Source of the DNA: Pantanalinema sp.
GTDB lineage: Bacteria > Cyanobacteriota > Sericytochromatia > S15B-MN24 > UBA4093
Direction: 5' to 3'
DNA: 64,000 nucleotides
Assembly (NCBI GenBank): GCA_036704125.1
Contig: DATNQI010000035.1
Location: 1 to 64,000 of the forward strand
This document shows, piece by piece, positions 16,241 through 25,208 of this stretch (positions are counted from its first letter, which is position 1; each line of letters opens with the position of its first letter). A model generated the notes under the pieces. That model saw only the letters and a program-made list of their open reading frames with translations. It had not been told where the DNA came from and did not search any database. The translations under genes were made by a program, and so were the position numbers.

Positions 16241-16450
16241 ATGGAGGCCTTCGAGGTGACGCTGGACGGCACGCCGCATCGCTTCTTCTTGGGGGCGACG
16301 GTGCGGGACCTGGCGGGGCGCCTGGGCCCCGAGGATCGGGTGGCGATCGAAAACGGCCTCGCCACCATCACCGACTCGCACGGCAACGCGCTCGGCTCCG
16401 GCGGGGCGCTGCGGCCCCAGGGGCGATACTTGCTGGTTCGGACGGTCTGA
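16241..16450 (+). CDS. Small hypothetical protein, possibly ubiquitin-like fold
   Basis: A 69-residue protein following uppP by 5 nt and probably co-transcribed with it. The pattern is beta-hairpin (FEVTLDGTPHRFFL), helix (TVRDLAGRLG), then strands with a Gly-rich turn, which resembles the beta-grasp layout of ThiS/MoaD-like proteins, but there is no C-terminal GG. I do not recognise a family. A bidirectional hairpin follows it. Confidence 0.5.
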   Translation: MEAFEVTLDGTPHRFFLGATVRDLAGRLGPEDRVAIENGLATITDSHGNALGSGGALRPQGRYLLVRTV

Positions 16451-16456
16451 ACGAGT

Positions 16457-16480
16457 AGGGGGCGGGATTTCCCGCCCCCT
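16457..16480. terminator. Bidirectional terminator
   Basis: A 10-bp stem (AGGGGGCGGG with CCCGCCCCCT, loop ATTT) sits between the converging uppP unit and the ABC-F gene. Confidence 0.6.
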
Positions 16481-16485
16481 TCGCC

Positions 16486-18402
16486 TTATGCCTCTACCGG
16501 GGCGAGGCCGTCCCGGATGGCCTCGAGCTCCTGCCAGCGCAGGTAGAGGGTCTCCACCTCGCGCTTGGCCGCGTCGGCCTGGTCGAGCAGGGCCTGGACC
16601 TCGTGGCCGCGCTCCGCGTAGAGGCCCGGGTCCTGGAGCATGCCTTCGAGCTCGGCGACCCTCGATTCGGCCTCCTCGATGCGGGCCTCGATGGTCTCGA
16701 GCTCCTTGGTCTCCTTGTAGCTCATCTTGCGCTGGGCCTGTCGCTCGGGCCTCGTGGAGGCGCTCGGCGCGGCGGGACCGGGCTTGGGGGCCGCGGGGAC
16801 GGCGCGCCGCTCCAGGTAGCGATCGTAGGAGCCTTCCGAGTAGACGATCTTGCCATCGCCCTCGAAGGCGAGGATCCCCGTCGCCACCCGGTTGAGGAAG
16901 TAGCGATCGTGGCTGACGACCAGCGCGCAGCCCTTGAAGGCCACCAGGGCGTCCTCGAGGGCGCGCAGGGTCATCAGGTCCAGGTCGTTGGTCGGCTCGT
17001 CCAGGATCAGGACGTTGCCGCCGGTCCTCAGCAGCTTGGCCAGCTGCACCCGGTTCTGCTCGCCGCCCGACATGCGCTTGACGGGCGTGTTGGCCTGCTC
17101 GTCGGTGAAGAGGAAGCGCTTGAGGTAGCTGCGCACCGTGATCTGGCGATCCTCGATCGAGACCCACTGGGATTCGCCCGCCACCTCCTCGACCACGGTC
17201 TTCTCGGGATCGAGCAGGTGGCGCCCCTGGTCGGCGTAGACGAAGCGGGTGTTGACCCCCACCTCGATGGTGCCGCTGTCGGGCTGGTCCTGGCCCAGGA
17301 TCATGCGCATGAGGGTGGTCTTGCCCATCCCGTTCGGACCGATGACCCCGAGGCGCATGCCGGCGGCAAGCTCCAGGTCCAGGTCCGAGACGAGGGTGCG
17401 ATCGCCGAAGCGCTTGGTGACCCCCTTGAGGTGGACGACCTTGTTGCCCAGGCGCTGGGTCATGGGGATGACCAGGTCGAACTCCCCATGGGCGTCGGGC
17501 GGCCCCTGATCGACGAGATCCTGGAAGCGATCGACGCGGGCCTGCTGCTTGGTGCTTCGGGCCTTGGGTTGCTTGCGCACCCACTGCAGCTCGCGACGGA
17601 TCGTCATCTGGCGGACGTGCTCGGACTTGGCCTGGGCCTCCTCGCGCTCGGCCTTGAGCAGGAGGTAGTCGGAGTAGTTGCCCACGTACTCGGCGAGCTT
17701 CCCGAAGTCCAGCTCGATCATGCGGTCGGCGACGTTGTCGAGGAAGTAACGGTCGTGGGTGACGAGCACCACGGTGCCGGAGTAGCTGGCCAGGTAGCCC
17801 TCGAGCCACGCGATGGTCTCGGCGTCGAGGTGGTTGGTCGGCTCGTCCAGCACCAGCAGGTCCGGCCGGGCCACCAGGGTGCTCGCCAGCGAGACGCGTC
17901 GCAGCTCGCCGCCCGAGAGGCCGCGGATGGGCCGGTCGGGGTCGGGCACCCGCAGGTGCTGCATGACGCGCGAGACCTCCACGTCGAGGTTCCACGCGTC
18001 GAGCCGCTCGATCTCGGCCTGGAGGCGCCCGTGCTCGGCGGCCGCCGCCGGGTCGTCGGCCAGCTCATGGGAGAGGGCATGATAGCGCGCGAGCAGGGCG
18101 CGGGCCTCGCCGAGCCCCGCCTCGACGCTCTCGCGCACGGTCGCGTCGGGGGAGAGGGTGAACTCCTGCTGCAGGTAGCCGATGCGCAGGCCGCGCGCGC
18201 GCACGACCTCGCCCTCGTCCGGGGGCTCCTGCCCCGAGAGGATCCGCATCAGGGTCGACTTCCCGGCGCCGTTGACGCCCAGGAGCCCGAGGCGGTTGCC
18301 CTGGTGAACGGTCAGGCTGACGTCGTCGAGGATCGCGCGGCCTTGGAAACGATGGGTCACGCCCCTCAGCGAGAGGAGGGGCTCTCCGGCGAAAACATCC
18401 AT
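16486..18402 (-). CDS. ABC-F family ATPase (Uup-like)
   Basis: A 638-residue soluble protein with two ABC ATPase domains and no membrane segment. Walker A motifs: GVNGAGKST (first domain) and GPNGMGKTT (second); signatures LSGGE and MSGGEQNR; Walker [13 protein letters not shown] and [12 protein letters not shown]. The C-terminal 80 residues form a coiled coil ([19 protein letters not shown] onward), as in Uup. ABC-F proteins act on the ribosome to relieve stalls or confer antibiotic protection; the coiled coil favours the Uup group. The start at 18402 has only a weak ribosome binding site. Confidence 0.92.
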   Translation of the reverse strand: MDVFAGEPLLSLRGVTHRFQGRAILDDVSLTVHQGNRLGLLGVNGAGKSTLMRILSGQEPPDEGEVVRARGLRIGYLQQEFTLSPDATVRESVEAGLGEARALLARYHALSHELADDPAAAAEHGRLQAEIERLDAWNLDVEVSRVMQHLRVPDPDRPIRGLSGGELRRVSLASTLVARPDLLVLDEPTNHLDAETIAWLEGYLASYSGTVVLVTHDRYFLDNVADRMIELDFGKLAEYVGNYSDYLLLKAEREEAQAKSEHVRQMTIRRELQWVRKQPKARSTKQQARVDRFQDLVDQGPPDAHGEFDLVIPMTQRLGNKVVHLKGVTKRFGDRTLVSDLDLELAAGMRLGVIGPNGMGKTTLMRMILGQDQPDSGTIEVGVNTRFVYADQGRHLLDPEKTVVEEVAGESQWVSIEDRQITVRSYLKRFLFTDEQANTPVKRMSGGEQNRVQLAKLLRTGGNVLILDEPTNDLDLMTLRALEDALVAFKGCALVVSHDRYFLNRVATGILAFEGDGKIVYSEGSYDRYLERRAVPAAPKPGPAAPSASTRPERQAQRKMSYKETKELETIEARIEEAESRVAELEGMLQDPGLYAERGHEVQALLDQADAAKREVETLYLRWQELEAIRDGLAPVEA

Positions 18403-18471
18403 GTCTTCAGGATAGCACGACGCCCCGACGCTCGGCGTCTTGGCGGCTCTCGATCGTCGAGCGGCGCCTCG

Positions 18472-18567
18472 TCAGTAGACGTCGAAGAGATTGCCGAGGT
18501 CGGTGCGGCACCCCGCCGCGCTCAACGCGAGCATCACCAGGGTCGCAAGGTAGATCAGTCTGCGCAT
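18472..18567 (-). CDS. Tiny putative lipoprotein, 31 residues
   Basis: The 31-residue peptide has an N-terminal Arg pair, a hydrophobic stretch (LIYLATLVMLALSAAG), a candidate lipobox ending at Cys20 and a short acidic tail. A near-perfect CCAGGAGG site stands 7-8 nt before the ATG, which argues for translation despite the size. Small lysis-protein-like or entericidin-like lipopeptides look similar; the function is unknown. Confidence 0.5.
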   Translation of the reverse strand: MRRLIYLATLVMLALSAAGCRTDLGNLFDVY

Positions 18568-18620
18568 GGATGGGCCTCCTGGCGCTATCATACCCGGCGC
18601 TCGCCCCTTCGGCACGCCGC

Positions 18621-18986
18621 CTACTTGGTCAGGACCGCCTCGATGGCGGCGATCACGCGCTCCTTGCGGAAGGGCTTGACGATGAACTCCTTGGCGCCCG
18701 CCTTCACTGCGGCGACCAGCATGTCCTGCTGGCCGACGGCCGAGCACATGACGATGCGCGCGCCGGGGTCGTCGGCGATGATCGCCCGCGCGGCGGCCAG
18801 GCCGTCCCCGTCGGGCATGGTGATGTCCATGGTGACCACGTCCGGCTTGAGGGTCGGGTAGAGCGCGATCGCCTCGCGGCCGCTGCAGGCCTCACCGGCC
18901 ACTTTCCACCCCTTCTCCTCGATGAGCTTGGCGATGCAGCGTCGCATGAAGAGGGCGTCGTCGACGATCAGGACCCGTAGGCTCAT
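18621..18986 (-). CDS. CheY-like single-domain response regulator
   Basis: A 121-residue receiver domain with no output domain. The phosphorylation site Asp54 (VTMDITMPDGDG), acidic pair Asp9/Asp10, Ser82 and Lys104 (IVKPF) are all in place. An AAGGAGAA site precedes the ATG at 18986; a longer frame from 19004 is unlikely. No kinase or chemotaxis gene is next to it, so its partner is elsewhere; the sensor kinase at 43040-44731 is one candidate in this window. Confidence 0.92.
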   Translation of the reverse strand: MSLRVLIVDDALFMRRCIAKLIEEKGWKVAGEACSGREAIALYPTLKPDVVTMDITMPDGDGLAAARAIIADDPGARIVMCSAVGQQDMLVAAVKAGAKEFIVKPFRKERVIAAIEAVLTK

Positions 18987-19256
18987 GTACTTCTCCTTGC
19001 GCAACTGGCGCCCACCGGCGCTCCTGTCTGTAGCTATTTTGTGAAATATTGAGAAAATCTAAACATAGTCACCTTTTTGTTGACATAATTGAAGCGAGGG
19101 GCCGCGGCGTCGGGAGCCGGAGTTCCTGGCGGCGCTTGCCTTCGCAGCTCGTCGTCCATCCGACGCCCTGCGATCGCGTCGAGGCGGGGTATGATGCGGG
19201 GGAGGCTCACTTGACTGTATTGCGGCTCCGCGTCGCCGGCAAGGAAGGATCTTCGG

Positions 19257-19481
19257 ATGCGTTTTCTCTTGATCCTCCTGGGCGATCTGCTCGCGGTGGT
19301 GGCCGTCGCCCTCATCACGCGGGCGACCTACCGCGCCTGGGTCGCGCGCCGGCAGGCCCGCCTCTGCCCCAGCTGTCAGGACCTGGCCCTGCTGAGGGCC
19401 CACGACAACGTCTGCCCTGGCTGCGGGCAGCTTCACCTGGGCCCCTACGACCCTCTCGCGACTGAAAGGATCGATCCTTGA
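19257..19481 (+). CDS. Small membrane protein with zinc ribbon
   Basis: A 74-residue protein: one N-terminal transmembrane helix (residues 3-20), then a basic stretch and a CPSC...CPGC zinc ribbon. The GGAAGG site and ATG are well placed. Its stop overlaps the TTG start of the SPFH gene (TTGA), so the two are translationally coupled and may act together at the membrane. No family is recognised. Confidence 0.65.
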   Translation: MRFLLILLGDLLAVVAVALITRATYRAWVARRQARLCPSCQDLALLRAHDNVCPGCGQLHLGPYDPLATERIDP

Positions 19482-20422
19482 AGGAACTCCTGTCATCCAA
19501 GCCGTCCCTCACCAAGCCCGTGCTCGCAGGCGCCGGCCTGCTGCTCTTCACTGCCCTCTTGGCCTCGTTCGGGCTCGGGGCCTGCACGACCATCGAGCCT
19601 GGTGCCGTCGGGGTCAAGACGAATGTCTACACGGGCGGCATCGCCTCGAAGCCCCTCTCGGCGGGCATCCACTTCGTGGGCTTCGGCTCGGCGGTCTACG
19701 AGTTCCCCACCGTGGTCGACAACATCAACCTGGACAACCTCTCGGTCAACACCAAGGAGGGCCAGAGCATCTCGATCGACCTGAGAGTCCAGTACAAGCC
19801 CAACTTCTCGATCGACAACGACAACGTCGTGCGCCTCTACCAGCGCTACAAGAAGCCCTTCAACGGGGCGAACGGGCTCGTCAACACGCGCTGGGAGCCG
19901 GTCATTCAGCAAGCGGCGGGCTACGCCTTCAGCCAGTACGGCATCATCGAGGTCTACCAGTCGCGCGGCGCGCGCGTCGCTTCGTTGATGAAGCAGGTGC
20001 TTCAGAACGGCCTCAAGAATGACGTCATCGATATCGACGGGATCGGGGACGACTTCGTCTCCATCGAGACCGTGGCCGTCTCGGACATCGGCCTGCCCGA
20101 GGCCATCAAGCGCTCCGTCGAGATGAAGGCCCAGATCGAGCAGGAGACGCTCGCGGCCAAGCAGAACCTCGAGAAGTCCCGCATGGAGGCCGAGCGCCAG
20201 CGCATCGAGGCCCAGGGCAAGGCGGACGCCTCTTTGATCGAGGCGCAGGGGCGCGCCAAGGCCCGCGCCGCTCTCGGGATCAGCCCCGAGCAGTACACCA
20301 AGATCGAGATCACCAAGCTGCAGACCGAGGCGATCCAGAAGGCCCCGAACCTCGTGATCGTCCCGGACAAGGCGCTGCTCAACCTGGGGGACCTGGTCCA
20401 GCAGCACAAGGCGGCGAACTGA
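19478..20422 (+). CDS. SPFH/prohibitin-family protein
   Basis: A 314-residue Band 7 protein, a scaffold family of membrane microdomains that often controls proteases. Residues 36-190 carry the SPFH domain (IEPGAVGVKTNVYTGG start, then SVNTKEGQSISIDLRVQY), followed by a long charged coiled coil (residues 205-255). A hydrophobic stretch (20-34) ends in LGAC with Cys36, which reads as a lipobox, so the protein may be lipid-anchored rather than spanning the membrane. TTG start overlapping the upstream zinc-ribbon gene. A bidirectional terminator follows. Confidence 0.85.
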   Translation: MKELLSSKPSLTKPVLAGAGLLLFTALLASFGLGACTTIEPGAVGVKTNVYTGGIASKPLSAGIHFVGFGSAVYEFPTVVDNINLDNLSVNTKEGQSISIDLRVQYKPNFSIDNDNVVRLYQRYKKPFNGANGLVNTRWEPVIQQAAGYAFSQYGIIEVYQSRGARVASLMKQVLQNGLKNDVIDIDGIGDDFVSIETVAVSDIGLPEAIKRSVEMKAQIEQETLAAKQNLEKSRMEAERQRIEAQGKADASLIEAQGRAKARAALGISPEQYTKIEITKLQTEAIQKAPNLVIVPDKALLNLGDLVQQHKAAN

Positions 20423-20431
20423 GCCAAAGCA

Positions 20432-20458
20432 CGGGGGGCGATCCATCGGATCGCCCCC
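20432..20458. terminator. Bidirectional terminator between SPFH and dam genes
   Basis: A 12-bp perfect stem (GGGGGGCGATCC with GGATCGCCCCCC, loop ATC) lies between two convergent genes. Confidence 0.7.
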
Positions 20459-20471
20459 CGCTCGCTTTGCG

Positions 20472-21302
20472 CTAGTAGTTCAGGACGACCACTTCGCTGA
20501 TGGCGCCTCGCTTGGCCGCATCCCGGTTGATGGCCCGGCGGCACCACACCTGCTCGATGCGGTAGCCCTCGTACAGCTCGCGGATGAAGGGGGTGTCCGA
20601 GTTGGAGAGCATGACCTTGGCCCCCTTGGCGTCGAGGGCGCGGAAAGCATCTGCCAGGCGGCGCTGATCATCCGGCTTGAAGTCGTCGGCGCCGTAGCTC
20701 GTGAAGCTCGAGGTGGCGCTGACCGGGTGGTAGGGGGGATCCATGTAGATGAAGTCCCCGCGCCGGGCCTCGGCGACCACGCCGTCGAAGGGGCGCAGCT
20801 GGATCGCGACGTTCTGGAGCGCGGCGCTGACGGCGTGCAGGTTGTCCTCGTCGAGGATCTTGGGGTTCTTGTAGTCGCCGAAGGGGACGTTGAACTGGCC
20901 GCGGCGGTTGACCCGCCAGAGACCGTTGAAGCAGGTCTTGTTGAGGAAGATCATGCGCGCGGCCCGCTGCACCGCCGAGAGGTCGGAGGAATCCAGCTCG
21001 CGGACGTGGTAGTAGAAGTCGCGGTCGTGGCGGTACATCCTCAAGAGCTCGATCAGCGCGGGGAGCTCGTCGCGGATCACCTGGTAGCACGCGACCAGAT
21101 CGGGGTTGGTGTCCGAGAGGAGGGCCTTCTTGGGGGCCAGGTGGAAGAAGACCGCACCCGCCCCCACGAACGGCTCGAAGTAGCGGCTGAAGCGCTTGGG
21201 GAAGAGCGACTCGTACTGAGCGAGCAGACGCCCCTTCCCGCCGGCCCACTTCAGGAAGGGGCCCGCCTTGGCGGGGACGACGGCGCGGCTGATTCTCGAC
21301 AT
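20472..21302 (-). CDS. dam: DNA adenine methyltransferase (Dam family)
   Basis: A 276-residue class D12 N6-adenine methyltransferase. Motifs in alpha-class order: FLKWAGGKG (residues 16-24, AdoMet site), the FEPFVGAGAVFF region, and the catalytic DPPY at 188-191. It resembles Dam/DpnM enzymes that methylate the adenine of GATC; the specificity is inferred from the family. No restriction enzyme is adjacent, so it looks like an orphan methylase. The upstream region has a dense cluster of GATC sites (21328-21417), which hints at self-regulation or hemimethylation control. Confidence 0.9.
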   Translation of the reverse strand: MSRISRAVVPAKAGPFLKWAGGKGRLLAQYESLFPKRFSRYFEPFVGAGAVFFHLAPKKALLSDTNPDLVACYQVIRDELPALIELLRMYRHDRDFYYHVRELDSSDLSAVQRAARMIFLNKTCFNGLWRVNRRGQFNVPFGDYKNPKILDEDNLHAVSAALQNVAIQLRPFDGVVAEARRGDFIYMDPPYHPVSATSSFTSYGADDFKPDDQRRLADAFRALDAKGAKVMLSNSDTPFIRELYEGYRIEQVWCRRAINRDAAKRGAISEVVVLNY

Positions 21303-21327
21303 TCCGGGCGGCTCCTTTGCAGCGACT

Positions 21328-21417
21328 GATCCATGGAGATAGCTGATCGATGTCTCCGACGATCTTTGTCTCGGATGATCCTTGTCTCGGATGATCCTTG
21401 TTTACAATAGCACGATC
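21328..21417. repeat. GATC cluster with short tandem repeats in divergent promoter region
   Basis: Six GATC sites fall within 90 bp (21328, 21345, 21361, 21377, 21393, 21414), mostly at 16-17 bp spacing. They include a 16-bp unit TTGTCTCGGATGATCC present twice in tandem, with a degenerate third copy (TGTCTCCGACGATCT) before it. It lies between the divergent dam gene and the gene at 21578. Confidence 0.7.
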
Positions 21418-21577
21418 GCTCCATGGAGGAAAGCCCCGGAAGGTCGCTCAGATAGGGCTCAAACGTCCTCGTGTCGCCCGTTACCGGCGAGCTTGGATTT
21501 ACAAAAATTGCGATTAGCACGGGAGGTTCTGGGCAAATGAGTCGTGTACGAGCCACACGCAGAGGGGGTAGACAAGG

Positions 21578-22423
21578 GTGCTGATCGAGCCCGCAGTCCA
21601 CGAACGCTTCGTCCAAGACTTCGGCATCAACATGCTGAACACGTTGACCGTGAAGGATAACCGGCAGCTGGCTCACAAGCGGCGGATCTTCGTCTTCGAC
21701 GAGCGAGGCGGGGTCTTCGGCGGGAGCGGCAGGACGCTGCAGGCGTACCAGAACCTCACGACGGGGGTCTTCCATTCGAACAAGCGGCGCATCGTGGGGG
21801 TGCGCTACCGGTGCCGCCCCAACACGCTGGAGGTGCCCGAGATCGGGGCCTTCCACACCCATCCCGTCGCGTTCTCGACGAGCGTGCGCCAGGTGCGCCA
21901 GCGGATCGAGCACCTCTTGTGGCTGAGCGACATGGACGTGAAGGCCTTCCTCAAGCAGTACGAGCTCTACGGCTACGAGTGGCACTTCATCGGCAGCATG
22001 GACATCGGCTGCTTCCACATCGACGACGTGCGCCGGGACCATCGCGAGCCGCGCGAGGTGATCCGCTACCCGAAGCTGGAAGAGGCCATGGCGGATCTGG
22101 CTCCCCAGATCCGCTTCTACGACCAGATCCTGCAGTCCAGCGCGAGCGCCGCGCCGAGCCACGAGGTGCTGGCGCACGTGATCCAGGACCTGACGGCCCA
22201 GAAGGGCGATCTGCTCGGCATCCTCGCCTCGCACGATCCCGAGGCGATCCCGCTGCTCGCGGGCAAGGTGGCCTCGCGCTTCCAGCTGCTGGGGTACTCG
22301 TCGCGCCAGGTGAGCACCCTGCTCAGGAAGACGGTCGGAAAGGCAGGCAAGGAGGCGACGGTGCTGTGCTTCCAGGACCACCTGGCCAGCGCGTACGACC
22401 GGCTCTCGGCGCTCTCCTCCTGA
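21578..22423 (+). CDS. Unknown protein with HTHP motif, possibly JAMM-like
   Basis: A 281-residue soluble protein that I cannot assign with confidence. Residues 35-125 show features of a JAB/JAMM metalloprotease: Glu42 in IFVFDERGG, then GAFHTHP (His93, His95, Pro96) and a later SDMD (117-120). The usual HxHPx(6-10)SxxD spacing is broken because S-x-x-D comes over 20 residues after the HTHP, so catalysis is doubtful. The C-terminal half is helical. GTG start behind an AGAGGGGG site. Divergent from dam, sharing its GATC-rich promoter region. Confidence 0.4.
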   Translation: MLIEPAVHERFVQDFGINMLNTLTVKDNRQLAHKRRIFVFDERGGVFGGSGRTLQAYQNLTTGVFHSNKRRIVGVRYRCRPNTLEVPEIGAFHTHPVAFSTSVRQVRQRIEHLLWLSDMDVKAFLKQYELYGYEWHFIGSMDIGCFHIDDVRRDHREPREVIRYPKLEEAMADLAPQIRFYDQILQSSASAAPSHEVLAHVIQDLTAQKGDLLGILASHDPEAIPLLAGKVASRFQLLGYSSRQVSTLLRKTVGKAGKEATVLCFQDHLASAYDRLSALSS

Positions 22424-22430
22424 AGAACGA

Positions 22431-22468
22431 CGAAGCGGCCCCCCGGCAAACGCCGGGGGGCCGCTTCG
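22431..22468. terminator. Strong bidirectional terminator
   Basis: A 17-bp stem (CGAAGCGGCCCCCCGGC with its complement, loop AAAC) lies between the convergent gene at 21578 and nrdJ. Confidence 0.75.
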
Positions 22469-22476
22469 TCATCGTG

Positions 22477-24918
22477 CTACGAGCAGCGCGAGTAGCCGCA
22501 GCCGTGGCAGACCGCGCAACCCTCGCCGAAGGCGAGCGAGTGGCCGCACTCGGGGCACTCGGGCGACTCGCCGTAGACCTCGACCGCGTGCACGCCGTAG
22601 CGTCCGCTCACCGTCGCCTCGCCGGCGTAGGTGTAGGCCTCGACGGCCTGGGGCTCGGGGCTCGGCTGGACCACCGGCTGGGCCGAGAGGATCGCGCCGA
22701 GCTGGCGCGGGCTGTCCTTGAGCACCTTGCCGATGGCGTCGGGGATGCTCAGGGTCTGCTTGGGGCCGAAGCCCGAGGGGTTCGCGCCGCGGATCCCGAT
22801 CAGCTGGGCAGCCAGCTCGTCCACCGGCACGTTGTACTGGAGCGCCAGGCTGATCAGCCGGCCGATGCCCTCGGACAGGGAGTTGAGCGTCCCGCCCGAG
22901 CGGCCCACGTTGGTCACCACCTCGCGGATGCCCTGCTCGTCGTAGTTGACCGTGGTGTACAGCTTGCCGTCGCCGGTCATGGTGACGCGGGTGAAGCCGT
23001 ACAGGTCCTCGGATCGGGTGCGGGGGCGAGGCGAGAGCGCGTAGATGGGGGCCTGGGGCTCGAGCGCCGGGGCGATGGCCTTGGAGGGCTGCTCAGCCTT
23101 CTTGGGCTCGGCCTTGGGGACGCTCAGCGGCTGGAACTGGCGGCTGTTGTTGCGGTAGATGGTGATGCCCTTGCAGCCGGTCTGCCAGGCGATGGTGTAG
23201 GCGGCCTCCACGTCCTCGATGGTCGCGTCCTCGGCGAAGTTGATGGTCTTGGAGGTGGCCGAGTCGTTGTACTTCTGGAAGGCCGACTGGATCAGCACGT
23301 GCTCGCGGGGGCTGATGTCGTGGGCCGAGACGAAGACCTCGGCGGCCTTGGCCGGCAGGTCGAAGCCGTGCAGGTCCATGAGGCTGCCGTGATTGGCCTC
23401 GACGGCGGCCATCAGCTCGTCGCTGTAGTAGCCGTGCAGCTTGGCGTGATCGAGGAAGACCTTGTCCACGTCGACCATGTGGGTATCGGCCTGCCAGCGC
23501 TTGAAGGCCAGGGCGAAGACCGGCTCGCAGCCTCCCGAGGTGTCGGCGATGATCGAGATGGTGCCGGTGGGCGCGATGGTCGTGGTGGTCGAGTTGCGGA
23601 TGCCGTACTCCTTGACCAGGGCGACCAGGTCCAGGTAGTTGGCCGAGGGGTGGCGGCCGGGGTTGCGATCGCGCTCGACGAAGAGGCGCTCGAAGAAGGC
23701 GTTGGACTCGCCCTCGTGGCCGTCGCGGCCGGAGAACGCGCCGCGGGTCTGCGCCAGCTTGATCGAGGCGAACTTGGACTCGAAGTCGATGAAGCTGAAC
23801 AGCTCCTCGGCGATCGAGAGGGAGGCCTCGCTGCCGTAGCCGACGCCCAGGCGGAACAGCATGCGGGCGAAGCCCATCACGCCCAGGCCGATCTTGCGGG
23901 TCGCGAGGGTGACCTCGCGGATCTCGGGGATCGGGTAGTGGTTGGCGTCGATGACGTTGTCCAGCAGGTGGGTCGAGACGTGGATCGCCTCGCGCAGGGC
24001 GTCGTAGTCGAGGAAGGTCTTGCCGCCGGCGTCCATGCGCACGAAGTTCTCGAGGTTGATCGAGCCCAGGTTGCAGCTCTCGTAGGGGATGAGGGGCTGC
24101 TCGCCGCACGGGTTGGTCGACTCGTAGCCGCCCATCCAGGGCACGGGGCAGTAGCGGTTCATGCGATCGATGAAGACCACGCCCGGCTCGCCGGTGTTCC
24201 AGGCGCGCTGGATGATCTCGCGCCAGACCATGCGGGCCTCGAGGGTGCCCGCGATCTCTCCCGAGCGGGGGTTATGCAGGTGGTAGTGGCTGCCCGCCTC
24301 GAGGGCCTCCATGAAGGCATCGGTGACCGCCACGGAGATGTTGAAGTTGGTGAGCTTGGAGAGGTCTTCCTTGTGGCGGACGAAGTCGAGGATGTCCGGA
24401 TGGTCGACGCGCAGGATGCCCATGTTGGCGCCGCGGCGCATGCCGCCCTGCTTGATGCTCTCGGTCGCGGCGTTGAAGACGTCCATGAAGCTGACCGGGC
24501 CCGAGCTGACGCCCTTGGTCGAGTTGACCAGGTCGTTCTTGGGGCGCAGGCGGCTGAAGGCGAAGCCGGTGCCGCCGCCGGTCTGGTGGATCAAGGCGGC
24601 ATGCTTGATGGTCTCGAAGATGCCGCCCAGGTCGTCGGGCACGGGCAGGACGAAGCAGGCGCTGAGCTGGCCGGTGCGGGTGCCCGCGTTGGCGAGGGTG
24701 GGCGAGTTGGGCAGGAAGTCCAGCTCGTACATGAGGCGGTAGAACCTGGCCTCGGTCTCCTTCACCTCGGTGGGGGTGGCGCCGTAGTCGGCGTCGATGG
24801 CGGCCAGCGTCGAGGCCACCCGGCGGAAGAGATCCTCGGGCGTCTCGCAGACCGAACCGCTCTCGTCCTTGCGCAGGTAGCGCTTCTCGAGGACCGTGAC
24901 CGCATTTTTGCTCAGCAT
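22477..24918 (-). CDS. nrdJ: Ribonucleoside-diphosphate reductase, B12-dependent (class II)
   Basis: An 813-residue adenosylcobalamin-dependent ribonucleotide reductase that makes deoxyribonucleotides with or without oxygen. Seen: the substrate-site Cys in QLSACFVLPV, GGTGFAFSRLRP, KQGGMRRGANMG, active-site NPCGEQPLIPYESCNLGSINL region, and the PTGTISIIAD loop. The C-terminal TSCPD-type region and a final cysteine-rich tail (CPECGHSL...CHGCGYSRC) carry the redox-active and zinc cysteines of this class. No small subunit is needed. The ATG at 24918 has an AGGAGT site. Candidate NrdR boxes lie 160-207 nt upstream. Confidence 0.95.
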   Translation of the reverse strand: MLSKNAVTVLEKRYLRKDESGSVCETPEDLFRRVASTLAAIDADYGATPTEVKETEARFYRLMYELDFLPNSPTLANAGTRTGQLSACFVLPVPDDLGGIFETIKHAALIHQTGGGTGFAFSRLRPKNDLVNSTKGVSSGPVSFMDVFNAATESIKQGGMRRGANMGILRVDHPDILDFVRHKEDLSKLTNFNISVAVTDAFMEALEAGSHYHLHNPRSGEIAGTLEARMVWREIIQRAWNTGEPGVVFIDRMNRYCPVPWMGGYESTNPCGEQPLIPYESCNLGSINLENFVRMDAGGKTFLDYDALREAIHVSTHLLDNVIDANHYPIPEIREVTLATRKIGLGVMGFARMLFRLGVGYGSEASLSIAEELFSFIDFESKFASIKLAQTRGAFSGRDGHEGESNAFFERLFVERDRNPGRHPSANYLDLVALVKEYGIRNSTTTTIAPTGTISIIADTSGGCEPVFALAFKRWQADTHMVDVDKVFLDHAKLHGYYSDELMAAVEANHGSLMDLHGFDLPAKAAEVFVSAHDISPREHVLIQSAFQKYNDSATSKTINFAEDATIEDVEAAYTIAWQTGCKGITIYRNNSRQFQPLSVPKAEPKKAEQPSKAIAPALEPQAPIYALSPRPRTRSEDLYGFTRVTMTGDGKLYTTVNYDEQGIREVVTNVGRSGGTLNSLSEGIGRLISLALQYNVPVDELAAQLIGIRGANPSGFGPKQTLSIPDAIGKVLKDSPRQLGAILSAQPVVQPSPEPQAVEAYTYAGEATVSGRYGVHAVEVYGESPECPECGHSLAFGEGCAVCHGCGYSRCS

Positions 24919-25077
24919 GAATGACTCCTACCAATAACCGTAGCGTTGGCGATGAAAGGTTTGCGGGGTGTGGGGCGCGTTTGGGCCCGGGGGCCCGGCA
25001 TCGAATGTCGAAGGCAGTGCGATCGCAGGATGCCCGGTAGCACGGAGGGTGGACGCTCGGCGGGTGTCGGGGGCGAC

Positions 25078-25093
25078 ACGCTACATCTAGTGT
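25078..25093. promoter_or_regulatory. Candidate NrdR box 1
   Basis: ACGCTACATCTAGTGT matches the NrdR consensus (ACACTATATATAGTGT type) at 13 of 16 positions, including all the strongly conserved ones. It lies 160 nt upstream of nrdJ, a standard NrdR target. Confidence 0.5.
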
Positions 25094-25108
25094 CCTCTCG
25101 CGCTTCGC

Positions 25109-25124
25109 TCACTATAGCACCGCT
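25109..25124. promoter_or_regulatory. Candidate NrdR box 2 (weak)
   Basis: TCACTATAGCACCGCT matches only the left half of the consensus (CACTATA), but starts exactly 31 nt after box 1, the usual spacing of paired NrdR boxes. Confidence 0.35.
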
Positions 25125-25208
25125 ATATGGGCGTGTCCAGACAGTGAACTCGCCCGGATTGTCAAGTCTCGCGAGTAGTGCGGGGAATTTTCCGGGAGTA
25201 GAGCCCAT

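Noticed and set aside
21350-21400. Short tandem repeats as a CRISPR array
   Set aside because: The 16-bp units are directly adjacent with no spacers, and no cas gene is present.
21811-24924. Very long open frames opposite nrdJ and elsewhere (for example 53924-57199 as one gene)
   Set aside because: High GC content removes stop codons from antisense and out-of-frame reading; the products are low-complexity and the real genes account for them.
24919-25200. Cobalamin riboswitch before the B12-dependent reductase
   Set aside because: No B12-box-like sequence or multi-stem fold could be found; NrdR boxes explain the region better.
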